Assembly: GCA_937881505.1 (NCBI GenBank)
Contig: CALGEM010000081.1
Coordinates: 1 to 11,787, forward strand
Direction: 5' to 3'
Length of the DNA stretch: 11,787 nt
Source of the DNA: an uncultured euryarchaeote
Lineage (GTDB): Archaea; Thermoplasmatota; Poseidoniia; Poseidoniales; Poseidoniaceae
In this document: positions 1 to 6,904 of the stretch, in pieces
Layout of the letters: each line of letters begins with the position of its first letter
Numbering within the stretch: position 1 is the stretch's first letter
The notes under the pieces: model-generated
Told to the model about the DNA's origin: nothing
Database searches by the model: none
Seen by the model: only the letters and a program-made list of their open reading frames with translations
Made by a program: the position numbers and the translations under genes

Positions 1-114
1 GACTGGGACCTCATCCCAGCGCCTTTGACCAAGCTGGGCGACTCCTGCGCCGGTCTTCGCTCTCACCTCGCGTATATCAACACCGCGACCTTTCCTCAAG
101 CCTTCTCGTCGTGA
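1..114 (+). CDS. Possible C-terminal end of an unidentified protein (partial)
   Basis: Frame 1 is open from the left edge for 37 codons and ends in TGA at 112-114, reading DWDLIPAPLTKLGDSC at its start and ATFPQAFSS at its end. Most third positions are G or C, as in the neighbouring genes. If real, it is the tail of a plus-strand gene that converges on the nitroreductase gene and overlaps its end by 19 bases, as also happens at 5192-5206. I do not recognise the family from so short a stretch. The other reading is a minus-strand gene starting with GTG near base 68 and running off the edge. That frame uses more AGA/AGG codons and seems less likely, but sequence to the left is needed to decide. 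Confidence 0.4.
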   Translation, partial: DWDLIPAPLTKLGDSCAGLRSHLAYINTATFPQAFSS

Positions 115-785
115 AACACGGCGACCTCGTCCAGCGTTTTCCGGTGAATGTCGGGAACTTCAGCATCGTCTGCAGGATAGCCCACAGGCATCACGAGCAT
201 GGCTTCTTCGTGCTTTGGCCGACCAAGAATTTCTCGAAGGAACCCCATCGGTGAAGGTGTGTGTGTTAAGGTCACGAGGCCCATGTTGTGAACGGCCTGA
301 ATGAACATCCCGGCGGCGATGCCGCACGATTCGGTGGTGTAGTAGGTCGGCCCCCATTCTCCGTTTGGCCGTTGACGTTTCTTTTGCTTGAACAGCACCA
401 CCACCCACGGCGCATCGGTCAGGTGAGGCTTGACCGCGTCGGTTCCCAGTGGCGCCAGCACTTCCGACCATGCTTCAGGCATGCGCTCCGAGTAGGTCTT
501 CCGCTCCTCTTCTTCCGCCGCCTCTCGAATTTTCTGCTGCAGTTCAGCGTTGCGAATGGCCACCCACGTCCACGGTTGTAGGTGGGCCCCGTTGGGCGCG
601 GTTGAGCCCGAGAGAATCGCGAGTTCGACCAACCGACGAGGCACATCCCGCGTTGAGAAATGACGCGTCGTGCGACGCTCGGCAAGTTCAGCGTAGTTCG
701 CTTCGGCCAAGGCCAGCATGTCCTCTGAGGAACGCTCGGTCCACTTTAGGGGGATGAACGGGGGGTCTTCCACGGCCCACACCAC
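96..785 (-). CDS. Iodotyrosine deiodinase-like flavin nitroreductase
   Basis: This 229-residue protein belongs to the FMN-dependent nitroreductase superfamily and matches the iodotyrosine deiodinase (IYD) subgroup over its whole length. Known members reductively remove iodine or other halogens from halotyrosines. Visible features: an FMN-phosphate-binding type segment AERRTTRHFS (35-44), APNGAHLQPW (63-72), a lid segment EEEERKTYSERM (91-102), VKPHLTDAP (118-126), LTHTPSPMGFL (173-183), LGRPKHEE (187-194) and a C-terminal VPDIHRKTLDE (210-220). By alignment from memory with human IYD, the three residues that hold the substrate's amino acid group (Glu157, Tyr161, Lys182) correspond to E94, Y98 and K119, all present. 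The Ser in the human APSGAH motif is Asn here. There is no N-terminal membrane anchor, so it should be cytosolic. The GTG start directly abuts the stop of the upstream membrane-protein gene; a second GTG follows immediately. The family call is firm, the in vivo substrate is not. Confidence 0.88.
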   Translation of the reverse strand: MVWAVEDPPFIPLKWTERSSEDMLALAEANYAELAERRTTRHFSTRDVPRRLVELAILSGSTAPNGAHLQPWTWVAIRNAELQQKIREAAEEEERKTYSERMPEAWSEVLAPLGTDAVKPHLTDAPWVVVLFKQKKRQRPNGEWGPTYYTTESCGIAAGMFIQAVHNMGLVTLTHTPSPMGFLREILGRPKHEEAMLVMPVGYPADDAEVPDIHRKTLDEVAVFHDEKA

Positions 786-962
786 TCAAATCCAGCCGTA
801 TACGCCGTTAAGGAGGTAGAGACAAAACCCGATCGGAACGGCATAGAGCAAGAAACGCCACAGCGAAAACACCCAGGGGCGGTCGCCAACAACCATCTCA
901 ACTTTCTCACCCACGGCCTCGCCCACACCGACAACGAGCTCCTCAACCAAGCGGTCTTCCAT
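786..962 (-). CDS. Small single-pass membrane protein (58 residues)
   Basis: A short reading frame starts with ATG at 962 and ends with TGA at 786-788, filling the gap between the SOUL and deiodinase-like genes. The product starts MEDRLVEELVVGVGEAVGEK, a charged helix-like N-terminal half, and ends in one hydrophobic segment of about 20 residues (roughly 37-57, RFLLYAVPIGFCLYLLNGVY). An in-frame TGA lies two codons before the ATG, so this is the first possible start. Its stop codon is followed without spacing by the GTG of the downstream gene, which suggests translational coupling. I recognise no family. Its membership in the run of four co-directional genes and the coherent membrane segment argue that it is real. 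It could be a membrane anchor or partner for a neighbour, but nothing in the sequence shows that. Confidence 0.65.
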   Translation of the reverse strand: MEDRLVEELVVGVGEAVGEKVEMVVGDRPWVFSLWRFLLYAVPIGFCLYLLNGVYGWI

Positions 963-987
963 GAGGCATCATTTTCGCAAGCCGTAT

Positions 988-1530
988 CTATTCCTTTTCA
1001 TCCCGTAGCGGCGTATCGGCTTGAATTTCGAGATGGAGCTCGTTTCGTCGCATGAACGGCAATGTTGTCCACGGATTTTCATAGACAGCGAGAACAGCAG
1101 GACCCACGGCGCTGAGACCCTCTGTTGCGATGGCCTTGCGTAATTTTTGCTCAAGTCGTGCCGTTTTTCCAGCGGTTGTTCGCCCTGAAAACGAAAGCAC
1201 AGCCACCGTTTTTTCTTCTTGCTCAAGCAAGACCACCCCCCCATCGTGCGGGGCAGGTAAGGTTTCGAGTGCGTAGGCGGAAGGCATCGTGAACGCCAGC
1301 CACCCAGTATCGTTGTCGTCCCACATACTGACAGGAGCAGTCATGGCGATGGATTCACCCGTTTGATTTCCTCCAAAGATGTAGCGCGCCACACGCCGAA
1401 AACCACCCGATACTGCATCACTCCCATTTGTTTGGACGCGTGCCTGAATGTTCGCATCGTATCGTCTTAACTCAAAAGCATCGTACGAATGAATCACCGT
1501 ATATTTCGGCTCTTCAAGTTGGGCCGCCAT
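988..1530 (-). CDS. SOUL-family heme-binding protein
   Basis: The 180-residue product is a typical single-domain SOUL/p22HBP protein. Recognisable family segments in order: EPKYTVIHSYDAFELRRYDA (7-26), YIFGGN (50-55), IAMTAPVSMW (61-70), FTMPSAYALETLP (80-92), VAVLSFSG (109-116) and NPWTTLPFMRRNELHLEI (152-169). Family members bind heme or other tetrapyrroles loosely; heme transport, storage or buffering has been proposed, and no catalytic residues are defined. No signal peptide or membrane segment is visible, so it is probably cytosolic. The ATG at 1530 lies 18 bases after the stop of the ATPase-membrane fusion gene, with a weak GGAG about 12 bases upstream. The next gene begins 25 bases after its TAG stop, so it is probably cotranscribed with both neighbours. 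Confidence 0.9.
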   Translation of the reverse strand: MAAQLEEPKYTVIHSYDAFELRRYDANIQARVQTNGSDAVSGGFRRVARYIFGGNQTGESIAMTAPVSMWDDNDTGWLAFTMPSAYALETLPAPHDGGVVLLEQEEKTVAVLSFSGRTTAGKTARLEQKLRKAIATEGLSAVGPAVLAVYENPWTTLPFMRRNELHLEIQADTPLRDEKE

Positions 1531-1548
1531 ACCCCATTCACGCTCCAG

Positions 1549-4020
1549 TCAATGATTTGAGGTGTTGTGTTCACTTGGCCAACGCCCACGCAAACGCAAC
1601 CATGCTTCGCTGCAAAACATCAACCCGTACACCGAGGCAAGCCAAAGGGTTGGACGGCCCCAGGTGGAAAGCGAGGAGTCATCGGGCAACACGCCGCTTT
1701 GGAAAGCGAGCAAGCAGCACAGCCACACGAGCGTCGCTCCGTGAACAATCCAGCGTACGGCGCTCAGCAATTCGCGTGAGGTCGCTCTCATTTCGGTCAG
1801 TTCGGCCTTTGTTAGGAGAGCCGAAACGCCGACAATTTTGTCGAGCGCAGAGCCGCCGTTCCAACGAATTCTACCCAATTGGAAACGCGTCAGGTACTCG
1901 ATACTGGAGAACAACGTGACCCACACGACCACCACTTCAAGGAAGGGTTCAGCGCCTCGCAAATCGAGTGAGCCGAACACGACCCAACCCAACAGCACCC
2001 ACAACCAAATGACTTGCAACATTTGGAAGGTGTGAGCAAACCGACTCAATTTTTGCAAGAGTTCAGCATCGTGGCCAAGCACCCATTCCAGTACCAATAC
2101 GCCCACCGCTGCAAGGCACGTTGTGGCGCTTACCAGCAACCACCATCCTGAAAGATCAGCGTCTCGCCAGGCCAACATCAGCGCCGCCATGACCCAACCG
2201 AGGACGAGCACGGTCGCCACGTTGGTCGCCGCCTGCATGGTGTAGAGCGGGTCCCGACCGTCCCGAAGAACGGCGAGACCACCCATGAGTTTCACTTCAA
2301 ACGCAGAATCGTCTACGATGCCGTGGCCAGCAGCCGCCATGCCTCCTGCGGATTTGATGCGGGCGGCTTCAACGATGCTTTCGGCTGCGCCGTGCTCCCA
2401 CGAATCTGCACTGCTCCACGATGAGCCTCGACTGGCAGCGTGAGCCGCTCCTGCACCGCGGGAACGACCACCTCCGGCTGAACGCGTCTTGGCCCATGCA
2501 CGTATCTCGGGCGTGATGATCTCCTCCACCTGGTCTTCATTCAGCGGTGCACCGTGGTCGGTGTAGAGCCAGCGGCACTGGATGGGAACAGGATTGGCGT
2601 CCACGTCGGGCGCGACCATCTGAAACTGGCCGGGCCCAAGCGTGGGGAGTTGGGCGACCAAATCTTGGTCACCTCCGCTTTCCTTGAGCAAGTGGCGAAC
2701 CTTCTCAACGTCTTGCGGTTGTGTGAATCGACCGATGAAGGTGGTGTTGGCTTGGGCGAGAATCTTGTAGTCGACGTCACTGACGTTTTGGGTCGCCAGT
2801 ACACACGCTACGCCGTACTTCCTTGCCTGTTTGAAGATGAGCTTGATGAGGTCCTTCGCTGGAGGATTTCGTGGGTGGGGCGGGAGATAAGGAGCCACCT
2901 CATCCATGAAGAACAGCAACTTGAGCTCGCCGTCAGCAGGTTGTTGCGTCAGCATCCAGTCGTAGAGTTCACGAGATAATTCTTGGACGAAGTATTGCTT
3001 TTGGTTCTCGTCTTGAATGGTGTTGAGGTAGACGATATTGAGCGGGATTTTCCCCGGCACAGCCGGTTCAACAAAGGCATCGATGTCGATGGGCACGCCG
3101 TTGGAAAAGAGGAGTTGATTTACACCTGACGAAAAGGCTGCAAGTCGGCGGGCAAGGTCGTTGCGTGTTGACTTGGGAAGCCGCTCTTCAAAGTCTGTCA
3201 GTCGGTGTTCAATCATGACCTCGTTCCATGTTGGCGGGTCCACCTTCTCCTCTTCCTCGTCCTGGTCAAAGCATTCGGGGTAGAGGTGGCGAATGAATTC
3301 TTGATGTGGCTCACGCACCACGCGGGCGAGGGCTTGGAAATCACCGACATTGAGCCCGCAACGGGTTCCTTCCACGAGAATTTCATAGAGAAAAGGCTTG
3401 ACCGTTTTTCCCTGTGCCTTCTCCACGTCAAAACCTGCGAGGTTGGCAAAACCCGCAGCTACCATGTCCCATGCGGTGATGGCTTCTTCGGGGTCCAAAT
3501 CGGCCGGAGGTGCCCGGAACGGGTCAATGCAGAGGGGCAAGCCCTTGCTCCGAAGCGGCGTCCAAATCCGAACTTCACAGCGGTCGAGCAACTGCTTGGC
3601 TCGGGCGACAATCCCGTCCTTTTCCTCGAGCTCGCCCATATCAATGCCGAGGGCCAACCGAGCGAGGTCACCTTGCGGGTCGATGATGAGGGACGGAATG
3701 CCAGCGAGTGCCGCTTCTTCGATGAGCGCTTTGGCCATGACTGTTTTTCCCGAACCGGTGGACCCCAACATGGCGCCGTGGCGAGCGAGCACCTGAGGAG
3801 CGATGTCAATCGGTTCGCCCGTATCCCTTCGGTTTCCCAAAAACAGGCCTTTTGGTTTGTATTGGCGAGTTGATGAGGGGGCAGAGGGCGTTGCAGGGGC
3901 TGGTTCTGCAGGCGTTTCTTCGGCGAATAAATCGTCAACAAGGCCTCCAAATGGAAGACCTTCCAACATATCTGGCTCGGACGAAGGCGACGGCTCACCA
4001 CCCTTGTCCGGAGACACCAT
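1549..4020 (-). CDS. HerA/FtsK-type ATPase fused to a C-terminal membrane domain
   Basis: From the ATG at 4020 the product has 823 residues. The first ~50 are acidic and Pro/Ala-rich and look disordered. A RecA-fold ATPase of the HerA/DUF87-DUF853 type follows: Walker A GSTGSGKT at 86-93, a strand ending LIIDPQGDLA at ~112-121, Walker B KLLFFMDEV at 367-375 with D373 and E374, FKQARKYGVACVLATQN at 396-412 and a probable arginine-bearing FIGRFTQPQD at 428-437. HerA relatives form hexamers that pump DNA. A Gly/Ser/Ala-rich linker (~513-545) joins this to a C-terminal third with about six predicted membrane helices (~597-619, 625-649, 666-684, 692-709, 757-776, 791-809). FtsK has its membrane helices at the N-terminus, so this order is reversed. 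A GTG at 4083 would add 21 residues; neither start has a clear Shine-Dalgarno. ATPase identity is firm; substrate (DNA or protein) and function of the membrane part are unknown. Confidence 0.85.
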   Translation of the reverse strand: MVSPDKGGEPSPSSEPDMLEGLPFGGLVDDLFAEETPAEPAPATPSAPSSTRQYKPKGLFLGNRRDTGEPIDIAPQVLARHGAMLGSTGSGKTVMAKALIEEAALAGIPSLIIDPQGDLARLALGIDMGELEEKDGIVARAKQLLDRCEVRIWTPLRSKGLPLCIDPFRAPPADLDPEEAITAWDMVAAGFANLAGFDVEKAQGKTVKPFLYEILVEGTRCGLNVGDFQALARVVREPHQEFIRHLYPECFDQDEEEEKVDPPTWNEVMIEHRLTDFEERLPKSTRNDLARRLAAFSSGVNQLLFSNGVPIDIDAFVEPAVPGKIPLNIVYLNTIQDENQKQYFVQELSRELYDWMLTQQPADGELKLLFFMDEVAPYLPPHPRNPPAKDLIKLIFKQARKYGVACVLATQNVSDVDYKILAQANTTFIGRFTQPQDVEKVRHLLKESGGDQDLVAQLPTLGPGQFQMVAPDVDANPVPIQCRWLYTDHGAPLNEDQVEEIITPEIRAWAKTRSAGGGRSRGAGAAHAASRGSSWSSADSWEHGAAESIVEAARIKSAGGMAAAGHGIVDDSAFEVKLMGGLAVLRDGRDPLYTMQAATNVATVLVLGWVMAALMLAWRDADLSGWWLLVSATTCLAAVGVLVLEWVLGHDAELLQKLSRFAHTFQMLQVIWLWVLLGWVVFGSLDLRGAEPFLEVVVVWVTLFSSIEYLTRFQLGRIRWNGGSALDKIVGVSALLTKAELTEMRATSRELLSAVRWIVHGATLVWLCCLLAFQSGVLPDDSSLSTWGRPTLWLASVYGLMFCSEAWLRLRGRWPSEHNTSNH

Positions 4021-4111
4021 GGAAGGCCGAACTTGGTTGGGGGTCTTCAAAGGCGCGATGAGGAGGGTGGCGAAAACGCACACTCAAGGAGGAGAAGAGC
4101 CACGCCGAGGC

Positions 4112-5206
4112 ATGGAACGCATCCCCATGGCTCGCCCGTCTTGGGACGACGACATGCGAGCAGCGGCCATCGATACGCTCGACTCCCTTCACTGGGTCAA
4201 GGGTCCGCAAGGCAAAGCGTTTGGAAAGGAATTTTCCGAGTACTGTGGAGCCGTCCAAGGAACGCCTTGTCAGAGCGGGTCGGTTGCCCTTTGGGGTGCG
4301 TTGCGCCTTCTTGACATCGGTCCGGGCGACGAAGTGTTGGTCCCCTCTTTGACCTACATCGCTACGGCGACGTGCGTTTCCCTTGTTGGCGCTACCCCGG
4401 TCTTTGTTGACGTTGAGCCCGACCATTGGTGTGTGGACCTCGCTTCGCTTGAAGCGGCACGAACGCCACGAACCAAAGCCATCATCGCCGTCCACCTGTT
4501 CGGACAGATGTGCGATGATGTATTGGTTGAGTGGTGTAACGAGCACGGCATCGCCTACATCGAAGACGCCGCTCAAGCACACGGCGCTGTGGCAGCATCG
4601 GGCATCAAAGCAGGCGGCGTCGGCGATGTCGCCTGTTTCTCCTTCTTCCCCTCGAAAAACCTCGCCGTCGGCGGCGAGGGTGGGATGATGATGACGCGGC
4701 GAGATGACCTTGCTGCGAGGATGGACGCCTTGGTCAATCACGGCCGAGACGCTCGTTTGGAATCGCATGAACTCGGCTCAAACTTGCGCATGTCCGAGGT
4801 TACGGCGTCCATCGGGCGCGTGCAACTCCAACGGTTGGATGGGTGGTTGGCCCGCCGTCGTGCGATTGCCCAACGATATCACGAAGCCTTCACTCCCCTT
4901 CCCGGCTTGAACGTCCCTGCTGTGCGAGAAGGAACCCATCATGCGTGGCACCAATACTGCCTTCTGGCTGACGACCCGCAACACCTGCGAGATACGCTTG
5001 AGGAAGCCGGTGTTGATTCCCGCATCTACTACGCGACCCCCTGCCATCGTCAACAGGTCTATGCAAATCATCCACAGCACGAGCAGTCGTTTCCCGTGAC
5101 CGACGACATCGCTCATCGTTTGGTGGCCATCCCAGTCTTTCACCAAATGACCGACGATGAGGTTGACCACGTGATTAAGGCGGTTGTCGCCTCAATTGGT
5201 TCGTGA
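4112..5206 (+). CDS. DegT/DnrJ/EryC1/StrS-family PLP aminotransferase
   Basis: The 364-residue product is a fold-type I PLP enzyme of the DegT/DnrJ/EryC1/StrS family, which mostly transfers amino groups to keto-sugars carried on nucleotides. Landmarks: IPMARPSWDDDM (4-15), CQSGSVALWGALR (53-65) for the phosphate-binding turn, GDEVLVPSLTYIATA (72-86), EDAAQAHGA (151-159) with D152 facing the pyridine nitrogen, FFPSKNLAVGGEGG (178-191) with K182 as the Schiff-base lysine, and LGSNLRMSEVTASIG (221-235). Length is normal for the family. The ATG at 4112 is chosen because family members begin just before the IPxARP-like segment. An AAGGAGGAG at 4086-4094 lies 17 bases upstream, rather far. An in-frame ATG at 4058 would add 18 residues. 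No sugar-biosynthesis or glycosyltransferase genes are nearby, so the substrate cannot be inferred. It diverges from the ATPase gene and overlaps the CYTH gene by 15 bases at its end. Confidence 0.9.
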   Translation: MERIPMARPSWDDDMRAAAIDTLDSLHWVKGPQGKAFGKEFSEYCGAVQGTPCQSGSVALWGALRLLDIGPGDEVLVPSLTYIATATCVSLVGATPVFVDVEPDHWCVDLASLEAARTPRTKAIIAVHLFGQMCDDVLVEWCNEHGIAYIEDAAQAHGAVAASGIKAGGVGDVACFSFFPSKNLAVGGEGGMMMTRRDDLAARMDALVNHGRDARLESHELGSNLRMSEVTASIGRVQLQRLDGWLARRRAIAQRYHEAFTPLPGLNVPAVREGTHHAWHQYCLLADDPQHLRDTLEEAGVDSRIYYATPCHRQQVYANHPQHEQSFPVTDDIAHRLVAIPVFHQMTDDEVDHVIKAVVASIGS

Positions 5207-5764
5207 TGCGAGGGTTTCGGCGAGGGCATGATTTGACCACGAAGCCAACCCAGTGATTTCCCTTCCAACCCACGAGGGGAGCGCCACTTCTTTGTCGCTG
5301 CTAGGGAGTTCCACTTCAGCGAGGATGAGGCCGGCCAATTCCCCTTCGAATTCGTCCACTTCCCACATCATACCGTCGATACCGGCCAAGACATAGCGCG
5401 TTTTTCGAATTGAAGGAAAGGGGCCGCAGGCCAGAAGAGATTCCGCCTTCTCCGCCTCAATATCCCATTCCAATTCCAGTGTGGTATCGCTGGAGATACG
5501 GGATTTGTAGGTCAAAACATACGCATCGTTTCTCTTGCGAAGGCGCGTCGTCCACGTTGAAGTAGATGCAAAGAAGTCGACCTCTTTCTCCGTGAGATTT
5601 GTGAAAGGTCGATCCTTGAACCACAAGGCATCCTGCCTTGGCTCAAGCAAAACGCCAACGTTGTAATGTTGTTCGATATGGAGGAGTTCCGACCCCTCTC
5701 GCCAGGGTTTTGATTCACGACCATCCACCAAATACCGGCGCTCAATTTCGAGGTATTCATCCAT
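5192..5764 (-). CDS. CYTH-domain (triphosphate tunnel) protein
   Basis: The 190-residue product is a CYTH-family protein. These fold into a tunnel of eight antiparallel strands lined with charged side chains and bind triphosphates with divalent metal; members include tripolyphosphatases, thiamine triphosphatase and class IV adenylate cyclase. The signature ExExK motif appears as EIERR (6-10), with Arg for the last Lys. Other tunnel-type segments are TTRLRKR (72-78), YVLTYKSRIS (82-91), LELEWDIEAEKAE (96-108), IRKTRYVL (119-126), WEVDEFEG (134-141), LILAEVELP (146-154) and PSWVGREITGLASWSN (163-178). Inorganic triphosphatase activity is the likeliest role, but cyclase or thiamine triphosphatase activity cannot be excluded. 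I chose the ATG at 5764 because GGAGAGG lies six bases before it. A GTG at 5791 would place that site inside the gene. The start overlaps the stop of the upstream small membrane-protein gene by eight bases. Confidence 0.87.
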   Translation of the reverse strand: MDEYLEIERRYLVDGRESKPWREGSELLHIEQHYNVGVLLEPRQDALWFKDRPFTNLTEKEVDFFASTSTWTTRLRKRNDAYVLTYKSRISSDTTLELEWDIEAEKAESLLACGPFPSIRKTRYVLAGIDGMMWEVDEFEGELAGLILAEVELPSSDKEVALPSWVGREITGLASWSNHALAETLASRTN

Positions 5765-6041
5765 GGATATCCTCTCCAAATTTTTGCTCACCGACCGCTA
5801 TTGGTTGAGGGGCGTATGCCACAGGCTGAGTCTGGATGGCTACAAATTGCACGTCCTCGATGAGTTCAGTCCCGGGCGGGCCCAGCGTGACCCGGTCAAC
5901 ATTGAAACGGTCGTCGTTGATGAGGGTGGGATCACCTCTTGCAAGCCGTTGTTCAAGTTGGCGTGATGTGGAAAAGGCTCGCCAAATCAACCACGCTGGA
6001 AAGAGGAGGCTAAGCGAAGCCAACGCCATTTCCAACAGCAT
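5757..6041 (-). CDS. Small single-pass membrane protein (94 residues)
   Basis: The product opens with a hydrophobic helix (about residues 1-23, MLLEMALASLSLLFPAWLIW in its core), followed by a basic, charged stretch (STSRQLEQRLARG) and a ~55-residue soluble tail with several Pro and Gln (VQFVAIQTQPVAYAPQPIAV near 64-83). By the positive-inside rule the tail should be cytoplasmic. I do not recognise the family. The gene begins four bases after the stop of pyrF and overlaps the CYTH start by eight bases, so it is almost certainly cotranscribed with both. No signal-peptidase site is evident, so a membrane-anchored tail is more likely than secretion. An in-frame ATG four codons later is an alternative start. 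Confidence 0.65.
   Translation of the reverse strand: MLLEMALASLSLLFPAWLIWRAFSTSRQLEQRLARGDPTLINDDRFNVDRVTLGPPGTELIEDVQFVAIQTQPVAYAPQPIAVGEQKFGEDIHG
5771..5777 (-). promoter_or_regulatory. Shine-Dalgarno site of the CYTH gene
   Basis: On the minus strand this reads GGAGAGG, six bases before the ATG at 5764. It lies inside the end of the 94-residue gene. It is one of the few convincing ribosome binding sites in the window and decides the CYTH start in favour of 5764 over the GTG at 5791. Confidence 0.6.
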
Positions 6042-6045
6042 GCCT

Positions 6046-6846
6046 TCACCCGTTTCGCTTTGTCAAACCGTCCCATGAAGCCCGTGCATACGCTGCCGCT
6101 GCTTGCTTTGGGTCGTCGGCTTTGTGGATGCCCGAACCCACGATGATACAGTCTGAACCGGCCATGACCGCTTCGGTGGGGTCGCCGTAACGCTGCCCCA
6201 TTTCCCCATCGCCTACAGCGAGGTTCACGCCAGGCGTCCAGATCATTTTTCCACCACCAACAGCGGCGCGCAGCGCCTTCAATTCTTCAGGTCGTGAACC
6301 GTTTCCAATGAAGCCAAACACGCCTGAGTGGGCAGCCCCCTTTTCCACCACTTCAGCGGTGTAGGTGGGGTGGAGTAGATTTCCGCGACTCGACATTTGA
6401 GCCAGAAGAAGAACGCCACCGGTGCGACCGACATCCGTCCAACCGGCCTGCAAACCATCAACAACATCGGGCCCGCTGATGAGGTGGGCCGTGACCAAAT
6501 CAGACCACGAGCGAATGTCGTAGATGCCGGCCATTTGTGCTCGGCTGATTTTTCCGATGTCCGCGAATTTTCGGTCTTCAAAAATGAGCAGATTTGCTTC
6601 GTGGGCAGCTTGACAAAACTCCGACCATGCTTCCGGTGTCCAATCATCAACCAAATCCACGTGCGTTTTGAGCGCTGCCACATGTTCGCCCACCTCCTCG
6701 ATGAGGTTGAACAAACCCTCCATGGTGTTTCGGTCAGCGGCGAGGCAGACCAAGGATTGCTTGGCCGTGGCCACTTTCATGTAGCGCTTGGCCAGTGGCG
6801 ACGCCGAATTTTGCCATCGCACCCCCCACGCATCACTTGGCTCCAT
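6046..6846 (-). CDS. pyrF: Orotidine 5'-phosphate decarboxylase, eukaryote-type
   Basis: This enzyme converts OMP to UMP, the last step of de novo pyrimidine synthesis, in the cytosol. The 266-residue product carries the catalytic Lys-Asp-Lys-Asp set: K60 in ALKTHVDLVDDW, and D91, K93 and D96 in FEDRKFADIG (89-98). Phosphate- and base-loop segments are AQMSSRGNL (149-157), TPGVNLAVGDGEMGQRYGDP (204-223) and SDCIIVGSGIHKADDP (231-246). The KTHVD and EDRKFADIG wording, the N-terminal SPLAKRYMKVATAKQSLVCL (16-35) and the length resemble yeast URA3 and the C-terminal half of eukaryotic UMP synthase. Typical archaeal PyrF is about 210-220 residues with a different motif context. The ATG at 6846 fits the family N-terminus. 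The gene leads a run with the 94-residue membrane protein and CYTH, and diverges from the S15-like hydrolase across 97 bases. Confidence 0.93.
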   Translation of the reverse strand: MEPSDAWGVRWQNSASPLAKRYMKVATAKQSLVCLAADRNTMEGLFNLIEEVGEHVAALKTHVDLVDDWTPEAWSEFCQAAHEANLLIFEDRKFADIGKISRAQMAGIYDIRSWSDLVTAHLISGPDVVDGLQAGWTDVGRTGGVLLLAQMSSRGNLLHPTYTAEVVEKGAAHSGVFGFIGNGSRPEELKALRAAVGGGKMIWTPGVNLAVGDGEMGQRYGDPTEAVMAGSDCIIVGSGIHKADDPKQAAAAYARASWDGLTKRNG

Positions 6847-6904
6847 GGTCGTGGCTGTGCGCCCCCCCTCCTCAATGGTTGTGGCGATGAGTGGTTCAAG
6901 AAGC

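Noticed and set aside
1..68. Minus-strand frame starting GTG near 68 and running off the left edge
   Set aside because: It could be the start of a gene downstream of the deiodinase-like gene, but it uses AGA/AGG codons and has no family signal in about 22 residues. The plus-strand frame ending at 114 looks better, though neither is certain.
3205..3873. 222-codon open frame on the plus strand inside the ATPase gene
   Set aside because: It lies entirely opposite the well-supported ATPase coding sequence, shows no recognisable domain, and is explained by the codon bias of that gene.
1549..4020. Reading the HerA-like gene as part of an anti-phage defence system with the NERD protein
   Set aside because: The two genes are more than 6 kb apart in different operons, and no SIR2, DUF4297, NurA or similar partner is next to the ATPase. 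The sequence does not support it.
3803..4111. Extending the aminotransferase gene upstream to 3803
   Set aside because: The added ~100 residues have low-complexity composition, lie antisense to the ATPase gene, and precede the normal family N-terminus.
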